In this document: piece by piece, positions 37,118 to 46,480 of the stretch
How the letters are laid out: the number at the start of each line of letters is the position of its first letter
Position numbering within the stretch: position 1 is the stretch's first letter
From: Wolbachia endosymbiont of Oedothorax gibbosus
GTDB lineage: Bacteria > Pseudomonadota > Alphaproteobacteria > Rickettsiales > Anaplasmataceae
Reading direction: 5' to 3'
Length of the DNA stretch: 64,000 bases
NCBI RefSeq assembly: GCF_936270145.1
Contig: NZ_OW370537.1
Span: 1,178,001-1,242,000, forward strand
Program-made: the position numbers and the translations under genes
The notes under the pieces: generated by a model
What the model was told of the DNA's origin: nothing
Database searches by the model: none
The model's input: only the letters and a program-made list of their open reading frames with translations

Positions 37118-37222
37118 TACAATAATCGTCTACAAAACAATTCTATCATCTTTTTATTCATTAGGTATCCTATTTCTTGCTAAAATACTGGAGTTCACCC
37201 TCTCTCTTATTATTCTTCTAAT
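37118..37222 (-). mobile_element. IS982 5'-end remnant
   Basis: The stretch matches, with many changes, the start and upstream region of the IS982 element at 9130-9250: AATCGTCTACAAAAC, TTTTTATTCAT, then TATCC, GGAGTTCACCCT and TTCTAATC. It is an old, truncated copy. Confidence 0.55.
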
Positions 37223-37329
37223 CTATAGTTAGCGTTCAAAACCATATTCGAAAAGTATCCCATATGTTTCCGGATTTTTTTAATGCTATCCTCAACATCG
37301 TCTCTACCTTTATGAACTAAGTAGCAGCA

Positions 37330-37881
37330 TTAAAAATTATAACGTATTCCTACCTCCAGAGTTGCATCTGGTATTTGCAATGCTTTTATACCACTTAGTT
37401 GCCCGCCTGCAGCAATACCAACTGTACCAACTATCTGTGGAGCAATTTCATAATCAACACCAACCTTCAGTTTGTACGAAATAGCACCCAGTACTTTATC
37501 TAGTGTTTCAGTGCCAGCAATCTCAAAAGGATATACTTGTAGATGTCCTCCTAAACCTCCGCTAACATACAGCTTAACAGGATCAATATCAAGGTCAGGG
37601 TAATAACGATAATTGGCTAATAAGCTAGCCCCCATTTTCTTGTCTGTTGCACTAAACATATCACTTATGTCAGTGAGAACCTCAAGTTCAAATTTAGAGC
37701 TTTTGTCATAATGATAGCCAAAAACAACGCTAGGTTTTATTTTTAAGCCACTACCCCATCCAGCACCAAAGTTTAAACCTGCATAGTACTGATCTTCTGA
37801 CTTACTTGCACTATTACTAGCTGCACCGGCTAGAGATGAAGTGAGCAACACAGCTAAAGCACATAATCTTTTCATTTTCAT
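37330..37881 (-). CDS. Predicted outer-membrane beta-barrel surface protein
   Basis: The protein has a signal peptide (MKMKRLCALAVLLTSSLAGA, cleavage near ASN) and alternating strands of amphipathic residues (YYAGLNFGAGWGSGLKIKPS, FELEVLTDIS, GASLLANYRYYP). It ends in GIRYNF with the terminal Phe required by the BAM insertion machinery. This resembles the Wolbachia surface protein / P44 Msp2 superfamily, but at 183 aa it is shorter than WSP. I start it at ATG 37881 because AGGAG lies 4 bases upstream; an ATG at 37893 is in frame. A good promoter precedes it. Confidence 0.75.
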   Translation of the reverse strand: MKMKRLCALAVLLTSSLAGAASNSASKSEDQYYAGLNFGAGWGSGLKIKPSVVFGYHYDKSSKFELEVLTDISDMFSATDKKMGASLLANYRYYPDLDIDPVKLYVSGGLGGHLQVYPFEIAGTETLDKVLGAISYKLKVGVDYEIAPQIVGTVGIAAGGQLSGIKALQIPDATLEVGIRYNF

Positions 37882-37931
37882 ATAACTCCTCATATAAAAA
37901 AATATATATAATGCACAAGTATATATGCTTT

Positions 37932-37960
37932 GTATTAAAAAAGATATAACTACATGTCAA
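37932..37960 (-). promoter_or_regulatory. Promoter of the outer-membrane protein gene
   Basis: On the minus strand a perfect TTGACA (37955-37960) is followed, 17 bases on, by TAATAC (37932-37937), about 50 bases before the start. The -35 box is the best in the window, suggesting high expression. Confidence 0.6.
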
Positions 37961-38012
37961 AAAAAAGTATAGCCATAAAATCAGATTATATAAAACGTAC
38001 TACTCAGGTCTT

Positions 38013-40508
38013 TTATATAACTATATTTACTATCTTATTTGGTACAGCATATACAGTGCGAACTTTGCTTTGATCGATCTTACTGGACACAGAGTCTATC
38101 GCTATTTTCTTCAATTCTTCTTGAGGTAAGTTAATTGCCACCTTGATTGTTGTACGTAATTTTCCATTGATTTGTACCGCCACAGTTACCGTATCGTCAA
38201 CTAATAATGATTCATCAGCTTTTGGCCAAGGTTGCAGATACAGCATGTCTTTACCTTCTATTTCTTGCCATAGGCTTTCAGCTAGGTGTGGCATGAACGG
38301 TTCGATTACTCTGATTAATATACATATACCTTCATCAATAAGAGATTTTCCAGTTTTTACGTCTATTTCAGCTATTAAATTCGTTATCTCACGAAACTTT
38401 GCCACTGCGCAGTTTAATCTGCAGCTCTCTAAGTCATCTGTGAGCCCATGTAAAAGTTTATGTATTTTTTTTCTGTACTCTAGAAGTCCACCCATAACAC
38501 TTTTGTTATCATAGTGCATACTCACAGGCTTAAGCTGCATTATCATACGCCACAATTTGTTTATATAGCGAGAACAGCCTTCCACGCCATCATCAGACCA
38601 TTCCATATCTTTTTCCGGAGGAGTATCAGACAACACGAACAAGCGGGCAGTATCAGCACCGTACTTTTCTATGATAAAATTTGGATCAACTGTGTTCTTT
38701 TTCGATTTGCTCATCTTCTCGACTTTCCCAATTTGAACCTTAACACCCTGTGTCATCAATTCTTTTGCTTCTTCAGGAAACAACCATTTGCCATTTTCAT
38801 CTTTGTAAGTTACATGGCAAACCATTCCTTGAGTGATTAAAGTAGAGAAAGGCTCTTTAATAGCAAAATAGCCACATTTGGTTAAAGCACGGCAGAAAAA
38901 TCGTGAGTAAAGCAAATGCAGAATTGCATGTTCTATCCCACCTATATAATAATCAACAGGCATAAAACGATTACATGCATCTTTATCTATTGATTTATTT
39001 TCACTACAAAATGCAGTAAAATACCAAGAAGATTCAAAAAAAGTGTCGAATGTATCAGTTTCACGCTCTGCTTGCTTTCCACATTTTGGGCAATCAACGA
39101 ACTTCCAAGTTGGGTGCTTATCAAGCGCACTTGTAAATTTTATATCCGTTGGTAGAACCACAGGAAGGTCTTTTTCTGGAACTGGCACAGTTCCGCAATC
39201 CTTACAATATATAATAGGTATAGGGCATCCCCAATAACGTTGCCTTGAAATTCCCCAATCATGCAAACGATAGGTTACTGTTTTTTTGCCTACCCCTTTT
39301 TCTTCAAGCTTTTTAATGATTACTTTTTTTGCTTCACTAACCGTTAGTCCATTTAAGAATTCGGAATTGAACATCGCTCCATCACCGACGTACGGTTCTT
39401 TTAAGATCTCTGTGCTCTCTTCACAAACTACAGGAATAATCGGTAAACCATACTTCTGTGCAAATTCAAAATCACGCTGATCATGTGCAGGGCAACCAAA
39501 AATTGCGCCTTCTCCATATTCCATCAACACAAAATTCGCTATGTAAAGCGGCAATTCCTTATCAAGAAATGGATGCTTGACGTTTAATCCGGTGTAAATT
39601 CCAATTTTTTCATCAATTGTCATTCCAGCGCGTGACGCTGGAATCTCATCTTTTTTCTGGATCCAAGTAGTCAAGCACTGGGATGACAAAACTTCAGGAG
39701 CATTTGGAAGTATGATATCCTGCACAATAGGGTGCTCTGCTGCCACTGCACAAAAAGAAGCTCCAAACAAAGTATGAGGATAAGTTGTAAAAACTTTCAA
39801 TTTCTTATTTAAGCCAACTATTTCAAACTCTATAGTTGCTCCTTCAGATTTTCCTATCCAACGCTCCTGCATTGTTTTGACTTTTTCCGGCCAATTTTTT
39901 AAACTTTGCAAGCACTTGAGTAAATCTTCAGCGAAATCAGTAATCTTTAAAAACCATTGGGATAACTTGCGTTTCTCAACAACTGCGCCTGATCGCCACC
40001 CTTTTCCATCGACTACCTGCTCATTTGCAAGCACTGTTTGGTCCACTGGATCCCAGTTAACCCACGATTCTTTTCGATAGGCAAGTCCATGCTTTAAAAA
40101 ATCCAGGAAAAATTTTTGTTCGTGTTTGTAATAGTCAGGTTCACATGTGGAGAGTTCACGCTTCCAATTATAAGAAAGACCTATAGATTTCAACTGTGTA
40201 CGCATATTATCTATATTCTCTTTTGTCCATATTTCAGGGCTAATATTGTTGTCCCTTGCTGCATTTTCAGCTGGTAATCCAAACGCATCCCAGCCAATTG
40301 GATGCAAAACCTCAAATCCATTAGCTCTCTTGTAACGCGCTATCACATCCCCTATTGCATAGTTACGTAAGTGTCCCATATGAATTTTACCAGATGGATA
40401 TGGAAACATTTCCAATACGTAACATTTCTCTTGTTTGCTATCTTTATTTACAGAAAAATCCCATTTATCTTGATAAAACCTTTCGACGTTTTTAAAATCA
40501 TATTTCAT
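38013..40508 (-). CDS. leuS: Leucyl-tRNA synthetase with in-frame palindromic insertion
   Basis: Class I aminoacyl-tRNA synthetase charging tRNA-Leu. The HIGH motif is HMGH (residues 43-46) and the KMSKS motif is at about 597-601. The editing domain CP1 (about 220-420) includes [21 protein letters not shown], the proofreading site. Within CP1, residues 273-297 ([20 protein letters not shown] and onward) are encoded by a palindromic repeat (39618-39690) lying between [11 protein letters not shown] and the conserved [11 protein letters not shown] segment. The remainder has normal length. It follows the LytM lipoprotein gene by 12 bases. Confidence 0.97.
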   Translation of the reverse strand: MKYDFKNVERFYQDKWDFSVNKDSKQEKCYVLEMFPYPSGKIHMGHLRNYAIGDVIARYKRANGFEVLHPIGWDAFGLPAENAARDNNISPEIWTKENIDNMRTQLKSIGLSYNWKRELSTCEPDYYKHEQKFFLDFLKHGLAYRKESWVNWDPVDQTVLANEQVVDGKGWRSGAVVEKRKLSQWFLKITDFAEDLLKCLQSLKNWPEKVKTMQERWIGKSEGATIEFEIVGLNKKLKVFTTYPHTLFGASFCAVAAEHPIVQDIILPNAPEVLSSQCLTTWIQKKDEIPASRAGMTIDEKIGIYTGLNVKHPFLDKELPLYIANFVLMEYGEGAIFGCPAHDQRDFEFAQKYGLPIIPVVCEESTEILKEPYVGDGAMFNSEFLNGLTVSEAKKVIIKKLEEKGVGKKTVTYRLHDWGISRQRYWGCPIPIIYCKDCGTVPVPEKDLPVVLPTDIKFTSALDKHPTWKFVDCPKCGKQAERETDTFDTFFESSWYFTAFCSENKSIDKDACNRFMPVDYYIGGIEHAILHLLYSRFFCRALTKCGYFAIKEPFSTLITQGMVCHVTYKDENGKWLFPEEAKELMTQGVKVQIGKVEKMSKSKKNTVDPNFIIEKYGADTARLFVLSDTPPEKDMEWSDDGVEGCSRYINKLWRMIMQLKPVSMHYDNKSVMGGLLEYRKKIHKLLHGLTDDLESCRLNCAVAKFREITNLIAEIDVKTGKSLIDEGICILIRVIEPFMPHLAESLWQEIEGKDMLYLQPWPKADESLLVDDTVTVAVQINGKLRTTIKVAINLPQEELKKIAIDSVSSKIDQSKVRTVYAVPNKIVNIVI
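39618..39690. repeat. Palindromic repeat (family B variant) inside leuS
   Basis: It begins TGTCATTCCAGCGCGTGACG then CTGGAATC, and on the other arm has CTGGATCCAAGTAGTCAAGC, ACTGGGATGACA. The first arm is the same as in dapA. Frame is kept across the insert. Confidence 0.88.
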
Positions 40509-40520
40509 ATAAATCCAAAT

Positions 40521-41156
40521 TCAATCACAGTTCATATGCACTAAAGGATCGACTGCTTGGCCATTATGCCGTATTGTGAAGCACATCTGCGGATCTTTAT
40601 CTTGTGTGCTTGATTTACCTGCAGACCCAATAACTTGACCTTGTTTTACTTTATCACCAATTTCAACGTGTATATTTTTTAAATAGGAGTATACAGTCAT
40701 GTAATTATCTTTGTGTTCCACTATAATTAAATTTCCATACCATCTCAACCCTTTGCCTACATATATCACTTTGCCGGGTGCAGAGGCAACTATGTTTGTT
40801 CCATTTTGGGCAGCAATTTTTATACCATCCTTACACATTTCATCAGAAGAAGTAGCTGCAATAACTGTACCTTTAACCGGCATTACAAATTTACAATCTA
40901 CCTTATTAACTTCCACGTTTTGCGTATTATTGTTATCCCTGTATACCTTATTTATGACGGCTTTTCTATTTTCTTTTTTTACTGAAGGCTCTTTAATTAA
41001 ATGGTACTCTCTTGTATATTCCAGATCTCTTTTCCCGTAAAATTCTTCGCCTTTAAGCAGCACAGGTGCAGGTTTTTGCAGGCCACAGCTTACCAATATT
41101 GCCGATAACATAAAAAACGAGGCTATATGCCACATTCTAGATATACAAATTTTCAC
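40521..41156 (-). CDS. LytM-domain (M23-like) lipoprotein, probably catalytically inactive
   Basis: The signal sequence ends in a lipobox (LSAILVSCG), so the mature protein is lipid-anchored, and the C-terminal half is an M23/LytM fold (FVMPVKGTVIAATSSD, GTNIVASAPGKVIYVGKG, GNLIIVEHKDNYMTVYSYL, GDKVKQGQVIGSAGKS). The zinc-binding residues are missing: the HxxxD position reads KDGIK and the HxH region reads YSYL. It therefore resembles NlpD/EnvC-type activators of cell-wall amidases rather than an endopeptidase. 211 aa; the LysM domain of NlpD is absent. It is between merR and leuS. Confidence 0.85.
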   Translation of the reverse strand: MKICISRMWHIASFFMLSAILVSCGLQKPAPVLLKGEEFYGKRDLEYTREYHLIKEPSVKKENRKAVINKVYRDNNNTQNVEVNKVDCKFVMPVKGTVIAATSSDEMCKDGIKIAAQNGTNIVASAPGKVIYVGKGLRWYGNLIIVEHKDNYMTVYSYLKNIHVEIGDKVKQGQVIGSAGKSSTQDKDPQMCFTIRHNGQAVDPLVHMNCD

Positions 41157-41171
41157 AAAACCTGTAGTGTT

Positions 41172-41498
41172 TCACGTCTGCTTGTTACTTTCCTCATTAT
41201 TTATTTTACTAGTTAAATAGTCTCTTAAATCAGTAAGTTCTTGCAACAAATCTTTTGTGATTTTTATATCACTACCAAATTCCTTTTGCACTCCTTTTAT
41301 TGTATATCCTTTATCATATAACATGTATTTCACTTTCTTTATGGCCTCTATACACTTACGATCATATAGCCTTCTTCCTTTACGCTTTGTAGGCTTAATT
41401 TGATGAAACTGACCTTCCCAAAATCTTAAAACATGCTGTTCCAAACGTAGCTCTTCAGCTACTTCCCCAATTGTGTAAAATAATTTTACCTTATTCAT
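41172..41498 (-). CDS. MerR-family transcriptional regulator
   Basis: The 108-aa protein is an HTH_17/MerR-type winged helix: [49 protein letters not shown] and [12 protein letters not shown]. In alphaproteobacteria this gene follows ihfA, as here: its start overlaps the ihfA stop by 4 bases. The effector-binding part is only a short coiled coil. Target genes are unknown. Confidence 0.9.
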   Translation of the reverse strand: MNKVKLFYTIGEVAEELRLEQHVLRFWEGQFHQIKPTKRKGRRLYDRKCIEAIKKVKYMLYDKGYTIKGVQKEFGSDIKITKDLLQELTDLRDYLTSKINNEESNKQT

Positions 41499-41803
41499 TG
41501 ATTGTTTATTGATTTTTTTATAGTTTTTGAAGGTCTGAAAGAAATTGAGTTTCTTGCTTGAATCACCACTTTCTCTGATGTATTTGGTATATTTCCTGGC
41601 CTTTCCTTCTTTTTTTTGACCAAGAATGTTCCAAATGACGATATTTTCACTATTCCATCCTTTGCCAAGCTTGTCTTTACTTCATCCAATATATCATCTA
41701 TTATCGAAGCAGAGTCTTCCTTTGATAATCCTATTTCTTGGTTTATATTTTCAGCTATTGTTGCCTTAGTTACTGTTGTGTCTTTTGTTGTAACGTGATC
41801 CAT
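41495..41803 (-). CDS. ihfA: Integration host factor alpha subunit-type DNA-bending protein
   Basis: A 102-aa HU/IHF protein: the dimerisation helices ([20 protein letters not shown]) and DNA-binding arm [29 protein letters not shown] are complete. The position next to merR and the arm sequence favour IHF alpha rather than HU. It bends DNA and helps organise replication and promoters. It heads the ihfA-merR-lytM-leuS gene string. Confidence 0.92.
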   Translation of the reverse strand: MDHVTTKDTTVTKATIAENINQEIGLSKEDSASIIDDILDEVKTSLAKDGIVKISSFGTFLVKKKKERPGNIPNTSEKVVIQARNSISFRPSKTIKKSINNQ

Positions 41804-41863
41804 TATTGATAAATATTACAATATGTAAATATAATATAGCAATCGACTCAAGGTTCAGCTACT

Positions 41864-43036
41864 TTATTTTTTAGGGTATGTCTCTTTTGTGGCATAATTT
41901 AAAATACCAGCAGTTATCAATATCGCAAATATTGCAAAAAGCGCCATTTGATAATCTGCAAGAAGTGCTAACATTGACACTATAACTCCACTGCCAATAA
42001 ACATAAACCCATTGATAATGGATGATGATGTGCTAATGTATTTTCGTTTCACAATCTCGCTACCGACAGTAAAATTAAGCATATGTCCTCCCGCAAAAAA
42101 CCCGAACATTAACATACAAAAGTACACAATGTGAGCTGTTAAATGGCTGCACAACAAAATAATCATTGAAATACCTTGTAACAGAGCAAAAGCAGAGATT
42201 ACATGCCTTCTATTTTTAAATAGATTTGAGATTTGATCTGCAACTGGAGCACCAACTGCAAGACCAAGCCATAGTATTGCGGTTGCTACACCTGACTCCA
42301 CTGCACCGAGTTCTGAGTTGCTCAGTAACCTTGGGGCCCACAAGGTATTTAGTGCTAAAAATGTTCCGAAAGTAATAGCACCCACTATTGAGGTTATCCA
42401 GATATCTCTTAATTTCAGCACTGTGAATATTACTGTTCTTATAGAGCTTTTTATTGCGCACTTTTCTGAGCTGCTTTCTGGAAGTATGCTTGGATAAAAA
42501 AACATCAGTACAAATATCAACACACCAAATAGTATTATGCATACAATCAGATTCTTCCAATCTGCACCTTCGGCAAGCAAGCTAGAAAACAACATTTGAA
42601 TCACCAAAGCGGAAAGACTTGAAATTGTTTGCACTAGTGAAAACATTAGTCCAAATTGGGCAGCGGAAAAACATATGCTACTTGTGTGAGCAGCACCAAT
42701 AAAACCAAATGATGCTCCAGCTGCAATCAATAATTGTGATAAAATCAAATGAGCAAAATTGTCACTATTAATAAGGACAAAGAACCCAAAGATCATAGTT
42801 GATAATGAGAAAAAATAAATTTTTTTACTGGAAAAAACATTAAACGTTGCTCCACTAAAAAATTGTAAGATGGCGAAAGTCCAAGTATATGCTGAATTAG
42901 CCAGTGCAACTTGCATAATTGTCAGTCCAAGTTCCTTTTCAAGATTCACACTTATAAAGGCATAAATTATCTGCATATTGCTGAATATAACAACCAAGTT
43001 ACTAATCAGCCAAATGAACCAAGCTCCGCTTTCCAT
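41864..43036 (-). CDS. Major facilitator superfamily transporter
   Basis: A 390-aa polytopic protein with about 12 hydrophobic segments. The MFS cues are the loop FSGATFNVFSSKKIYFFSLS between helices 2 and 3 and the second-half counterpart GAPVADQISNLFKNRRHVIS, where the usual G-x-x-x-D-R-x-G-R/K pattern is only partly kept. The substrate cannot be deduced. The start ATG 43036 gives a membrane segment after a few residues. ihfA begins 60 bases after its stop, on the same strand. Confidence 0.85.
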   Translation of the reverse strand: MESGAWFIWLISNLVVIFSNMQIIYAFISVNLEKELGLTIMQVALANSAYTWTFAILQFFSGATFNVFSSKKIYFFSLSTMIFGFFVLINSDNFAHLILSQLLIAAGASFGFIGAAHTSSICFSAAQFGLMFSLVQTISSLSALVIQMLFSSLLAEGADWKNLIVCIILFGVLIFVLMFFYPSILPESSSEKCAIKSSIRTVIFTVLKLRDIWITSIVGAITFGTFLALNTLWAPRLLSNSELGAVESGVATAILWLGLAVGAPVADQISNLFKNRRHVISAFALLQGISMIILLCSHLTAHIVYFCMLMFGFFAGGHMLNFTVGSEIVKRKYISTSSSIINGFMFIGSGVIVSMLALLADYQMALFAIFAILITAGILNYATKETYPKK

Positions 43037-43275
43037 AAGATTTATTTTTATGAGTAATTTATTGATAACTTAATACTAAGTCTCTTTTAAAACCATAACT
43101 CTCTGGTAAGATTTAAGTTTGGACGAAAATATCGATTAACATAAGTCGCTATTGCATATTTTAAAGGTTTCATACACTCACTCCAACATAAACTTGAAAG
43201 CAAATCTAAAGTTCTTAAGAAGCAATTAGATTATTATATGATATACTAGTAGATTAATAAATATAGTAGATAAAT
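43037..43275. other. Intergenic region with a possible 28-aa remnant
   Basis: The divergent gap carries no recognised gene. A minus-strand ATG at 43173 opens a short frame (MKPLKYAIATYVNRYFRPNL) that stops at 43087. It has no clear ribosome-binding site and may be chance or a gene remnant. Confidence 0.25.
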
Positions 43276-43821
43276 ATGCATAATATGAATATAAGTGGTC
43301 TACAAAAATTAAAAGAGATAATACACAAGTTTATTAAACGTTCTGATGAATATAATCAGCTTATACATGATGGACAATATCCAGCTTTGTGTTCAGACTA
43401 GGCAGAAATAGACTTAATAAAGCTAGAGCAAATAACACGTGAGTTTATTAATGACTCCGGTAATATATCAGAAGAAGAGGTGTTAAAGCACAAGGAGTGC
43501 GTCATAATGTTACCAGGGGAAAAGCAATTAGTGGAAAACTTGAAAAAATTAGAAAAAAGAATATCTGATTTCATTGGATCTGTTCATGATTATGAAAATC
43601 TTGAACGTGATGGACATTGTTCAGCTTTTTTCAACTACCCTAGAAAAGAAGATTTTATGGTGCTTGCAAAAATAACAGATGAGTTGTTTTCTGAAAAAGA
43701 TGATTTCGAATTTGTAGATAAGAAAGATGTACCAGATAAGGAAGAGTTGCCTGATACATCTCTAGCAGTTCAAAATACATCAAAAGTAGGAATGCTGAGC
43801 TGGTTAGGTTTTTCTTCTTAA
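43276..43821 (+). pseudogene. ORF with in-frame TAG and internal repeat, unknown function
   Basis: A frame starts at ATG 43276 (MHNMNISGLQKLKEIIHKFI), hits TAG at 43399-43401 (codon 42), and continues in the same frame to 43821. The two parts resemble each other: IHKFIKRSDEYNQLIHDGQY before the stop and ISDFIGSVHDYENLERDGHC after it, each followed by a similar acidic helix (KLEQITREF / VLAKITDELF). So the ancestral protein of about 181 aa had a tandem repeat of about 70 residues. The downstream part could still be made from the GTG at 43480 (113 aa). I do not recognise the family. Confidence 0.5.
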
Positions 43822-44324
43822 TGTATGTAAAGTGATACTCTTTTCATACTCTATTTGAGCTGAACGAAGAGTATCACAACTTGAGTTGGTAGATAAGAAT
43901 AAAGACCTTGTTGATAGCTAGCATGCATCAAACAAGCTCTACGAAGTTGTTGTCTGTAACGGTGCAAGCCAACAGCCAGGACTTTAGAGTGTGATACACA
44001 ATCGTACGAACATTTGCTTTTGTTAAGCACAACAAATGATGTCATTCAAGTGCTCCAACATACAGCTGTACAAACATTGTAGTTTGAGAGCAATCTCCAC
44101 AGGAGGGCGACGGTTCTTCTTCTCTATACATCTTTATATTACTACTTCTTAGTACTCATAAAAACTTAATTTCAACATATAAGGAGGATGTCATCCAAGC
44201 AGCAGCTAACACTGAGATCTAGAACATTTTCAATGACAAGGTTTATCATTTGGTTTTAAAAACACTATAGCATACCGTTCACAGAAATAAGAGGAAGATC
44301 CGTGAACGATTACTCTCGTTTTTT
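43822..44324. other. Intergenic region with repeat fragments, no gene seen
   Basis: The gap contains partial repeats: CATACAGCTGTACAAACATT at about 44059 recurs as CATACATCTGTACGAACGTT at about 50877, and a short family B arm (GATGTCATCCAAGCAGCAGC) lies near 44187. CGTTCAC and GTGAACG form an inverted pair at about 44277 and 44303. The ORF at 43851-44045 shows no motif. Confidence 0.4.
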
Positions 44325-45815
44325 CTAAAGTATAAACTTAGATAAATCGAGCTGCTTCGAAATTGACTCAAGTTTATCTTTTACATACTTGCTGTCTATA
44401 ATGAATTTTTCGCTATTTTTCTCAGAAGCAATGAAACTTATTTCATCTAAAAGCTTCTCCATGACAGTGTGAAGCCTTCTTGCGCCTATATTTTCCACTT
44501 GCCTATTAACTGTAAACGCTATTTCAGCTATGGTTTTTATACCATCATCAGTGAACTCAAGTGTCATATTTTCTGTTTTCATTAAAGCTATGTATTGCTT
44601 TAACAAACTAGATTCTGGTTCCTTTAATATTCTTATTAAATCCTCTTGAGTAAGTGCCTTAAGTTCTACCCTGATCGGTAATCTGCCCTGCAATTCCGGT
44701 AAGAGGTCAGATGGTTTAGACTGATGAAAAGCACCAGATGCAATAAATAATATATAGTCTGTTTTTACATGGCCATACTTAGTTGTAACAGTTGTTCCTT
44801 CAAGTAGTGGTAACAGATCCCTTTGCACTCCTTCTCTGTTTACTTCACCTTTTATTTCTGTACGCGCTGCAATTTTGTCTATTTCATCCAAAAATACTAT
44901 ACCTTCATTACTAACAAGATCAATGGCTTCTTTGATTATCTTATCTTCATCCATTAGCCTTTCACTTTCTTCATTAATTAATATTTTACGCGCTTCTTTT
45001 ACCTTCACCGTAATAGTTTTTGTTTTTTTGCTCCCATTAAACATTTTGCCCATTATCTCTGTTACATTCATCACACCAACTTGCCCACCTGGCATGCCTG
45101 GTATATCAAAAGTAGGTAACATACTCTTGCTTTCTCTGACGTTAACAGAAACTTCTCCGTCCTCACATTCTTTATTCTTCAACCTTTCTCTAAAAATTTT
45201 TTTACTTTCTTCGGTTGCATTTTCGCCTACCATAGAATTGACTATTATCTCCTCAGCTAAATTTAAAGCTTTTTTAGCTAAGGCTTTACGGGCTTTCTCT
45301 TTAACTAAAACTATTGCTGCATCAACCAAATCACGTATTATCGAGTCAACATCACGTCCAACATATCCTATTTCAGTAAACTTTGTTGCCTCAATTTTTA
45401 TGAACGGTGCACCGGCAAGTTTTGCTAAGCGGCGAGCTATTTCAGTTTTACCAACCCCTGTATGACCAATCATCAATATATTCTTAGGTATGATTTCATC
45501 ACGCAATGGAAATGGAACCTGATTGCGACGCCAACGATTTCTGAGTGCAATAGCAACAGCACGCTTTGCATCATCCTGTCCGATTATGAATCTATCCAAT
45601 TCTTTAACTATCTTCTGTGGCGGCAGGTCATCTAACAAAACTTGAGTACTGTCATTAACTTGAACATCGCTTTCATTTGAATCAAAACCACTCTTAGTAT
45701 CTTTATAGAGGTCATTTTTTTCATCGTAGGCGTCACTACTAGAAGACTGCCCTTCTGAAAGGGTTATAGACTGATTGGGAAAATTAGTGCATAAAGTTTT
45801 TTGCTTGGAAGACAT
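44325..45815 (-). CDS. hslU: ATP-dependent protease ATPase subunit HslU
   Basis: HslU is the AAA+ unfoldase of the HslVU protease. Walker A GHTGVGKT (117-124), Walker [13 protein letters not shown], the pore-loop region ([10 protein letters not shown]) and sensor motifs are present, as is the family start [20 protein letters not shown]. That start lies near residue 65, so this protein has an N-terminal extension of about 60 residues rich in Ser, Asp and Asn ([20 protein letters not shown]) that normal HslU lacks. It starts 1 base after hslV. Confidence 0.96.
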   Translation of the reverse strand: MSSKQKTLCTNFPNQSITLSEGQSSSSDAYDEKNDLYKDTKSGFDSNESDVQVNDSTQVLLDDLPPQKIVKELDRFIIGQDDAKRAVAIALRNRWRRNQVPFPLRDEIIPKNILMIGHTGVGKTEIARRLAKLAGAPFIKIEATKFTEIGYVGRDVDSIIRDLVDAAIVLVKEKARKALAKKALNLAEEIIVNSMVGENATEESKKIFRERLKNKECEDGEVSVNVRESKSMLPTFDIPGMPGGQVGVMNVTEIMGKMFNGSKKTKTITVKVKEARKILINEESERLMDEDKIIKEAIDLVSNEGIVFLDEIDKIAARTEIKGEVNREGVQRDLLPLLEGTTVTTKYGHVKTDYILFIASGAFHQSKPSDLLPELQGRLPIRVELKALTQEDLIRILKEPESSLLKQYIALMKTENMTLEFTDDGIKTIAEIAFTVNRQVENIGARRLHTVMEKLLDEISFIASEKNSEKFIIDSKYVKDKLESISKQLDLSKFIL

Positions 45816-45816
45816 A

Positions 45817-46371
45817 TCACTCCTCTATCTTTTCAATAACTACATTATGATTTGTATAAACACATATATCGCCAGCTATCTTCATAGCCTTTTTTGCAAT
45901 CTCTTCTATTGATATTCCTTTAATGTCAATTAAAGCTCTTGCTGCAGATAGAGCAAAATTTCCCCCAGAGCCAATAGCTGCGATTCCATCTTCAGGTTCA
46001 AGAACATCACCTGTTCCCGTAATTACTAATGAAATAGATTTATCTGCAACAATCATCATAGCTTCTAATTTCCTCAGATATTTATCCATTCTCCAGTCTT
46101 TTGCAAGTTCAACACATGCTCTCATTAATTGCCCTGGGTGCTTGTCAAGTTTAGATTCTAGTCTTTCAAAGAGAGTAAATGCATCGGCTGTTGCTCCAGC
46201 AAAACCGGCAATTACAGAATCACCAGAAAGACGCCTAACTTTTTTTGCTCCGGATTTTATAATAGTGTGGCCCAGTGAAACCTGTCCATCACCTATTACT
46301 ACTACGCTTTTATCTTTTCTAATTGACAGTATAGTAGTTCCATACATTTTATTGTTATCGTGTTGAATCAT
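45817..46371 (-). CDS. hslV: ATP-dependent protease proteolytic subunit HslV
   Basis: HslV is the threonine peptidase core of HslVU. The catalytic Thr is the first of GTTILSI (T12), so an 11-residue propeptide ([11 protein letters not shown]) must be removed. The fold continues with [35 protein letters not shown] and [14 protein letters not shown]. 184 aa is normal. It is cotranscribed with hslU. Confidence 0.97.
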   Translation of the reverse strand: MIQHDNNKMYGTTILSIRKDKSVVVIGDGQVSLGHTIIKSGAKKVRRLSGDSVIAGFAGATADAFTLFERLESKLDKHPGQLMRACVELAKDWRMDKYLRKLEAMMIVADKSISLVITGTGDVLEPEDGIAAIGSGGNFALSAARALIDIKGISIEEIAKKAMKIAGDICVYTNHNVVIEKIEE

Positions 46372-46480
46372 TTTTCTATCACTTTAAATAAGAATCTCAT
46401 TATGCTTTAATCTTTAGTCAAATTTACTAAATATGTTTAACTATAGCTTATAATATAGTACTTTCCTTATAACATTTAAA

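Noticed and set aside
37200-37325. Minus-strand coding-like stretch (VHKGRDDVEDSIKKIRKH)
   Set aside because: It is short, lacks a start or recognisable domain, and lies in a zone of transposase relics; I cannot support a gene call.
40711-41040. 109-aa plus-strand ORF over the LytM gene
   Set aside because: It is antisense to a clear lipoprotein gene with a good signal and domain; no supporting start.
44277-44320. Terminator for hslU
   Set aside because: CGTTCAC/GTGAACG has a 19-base loop and no T run on the correct strand.
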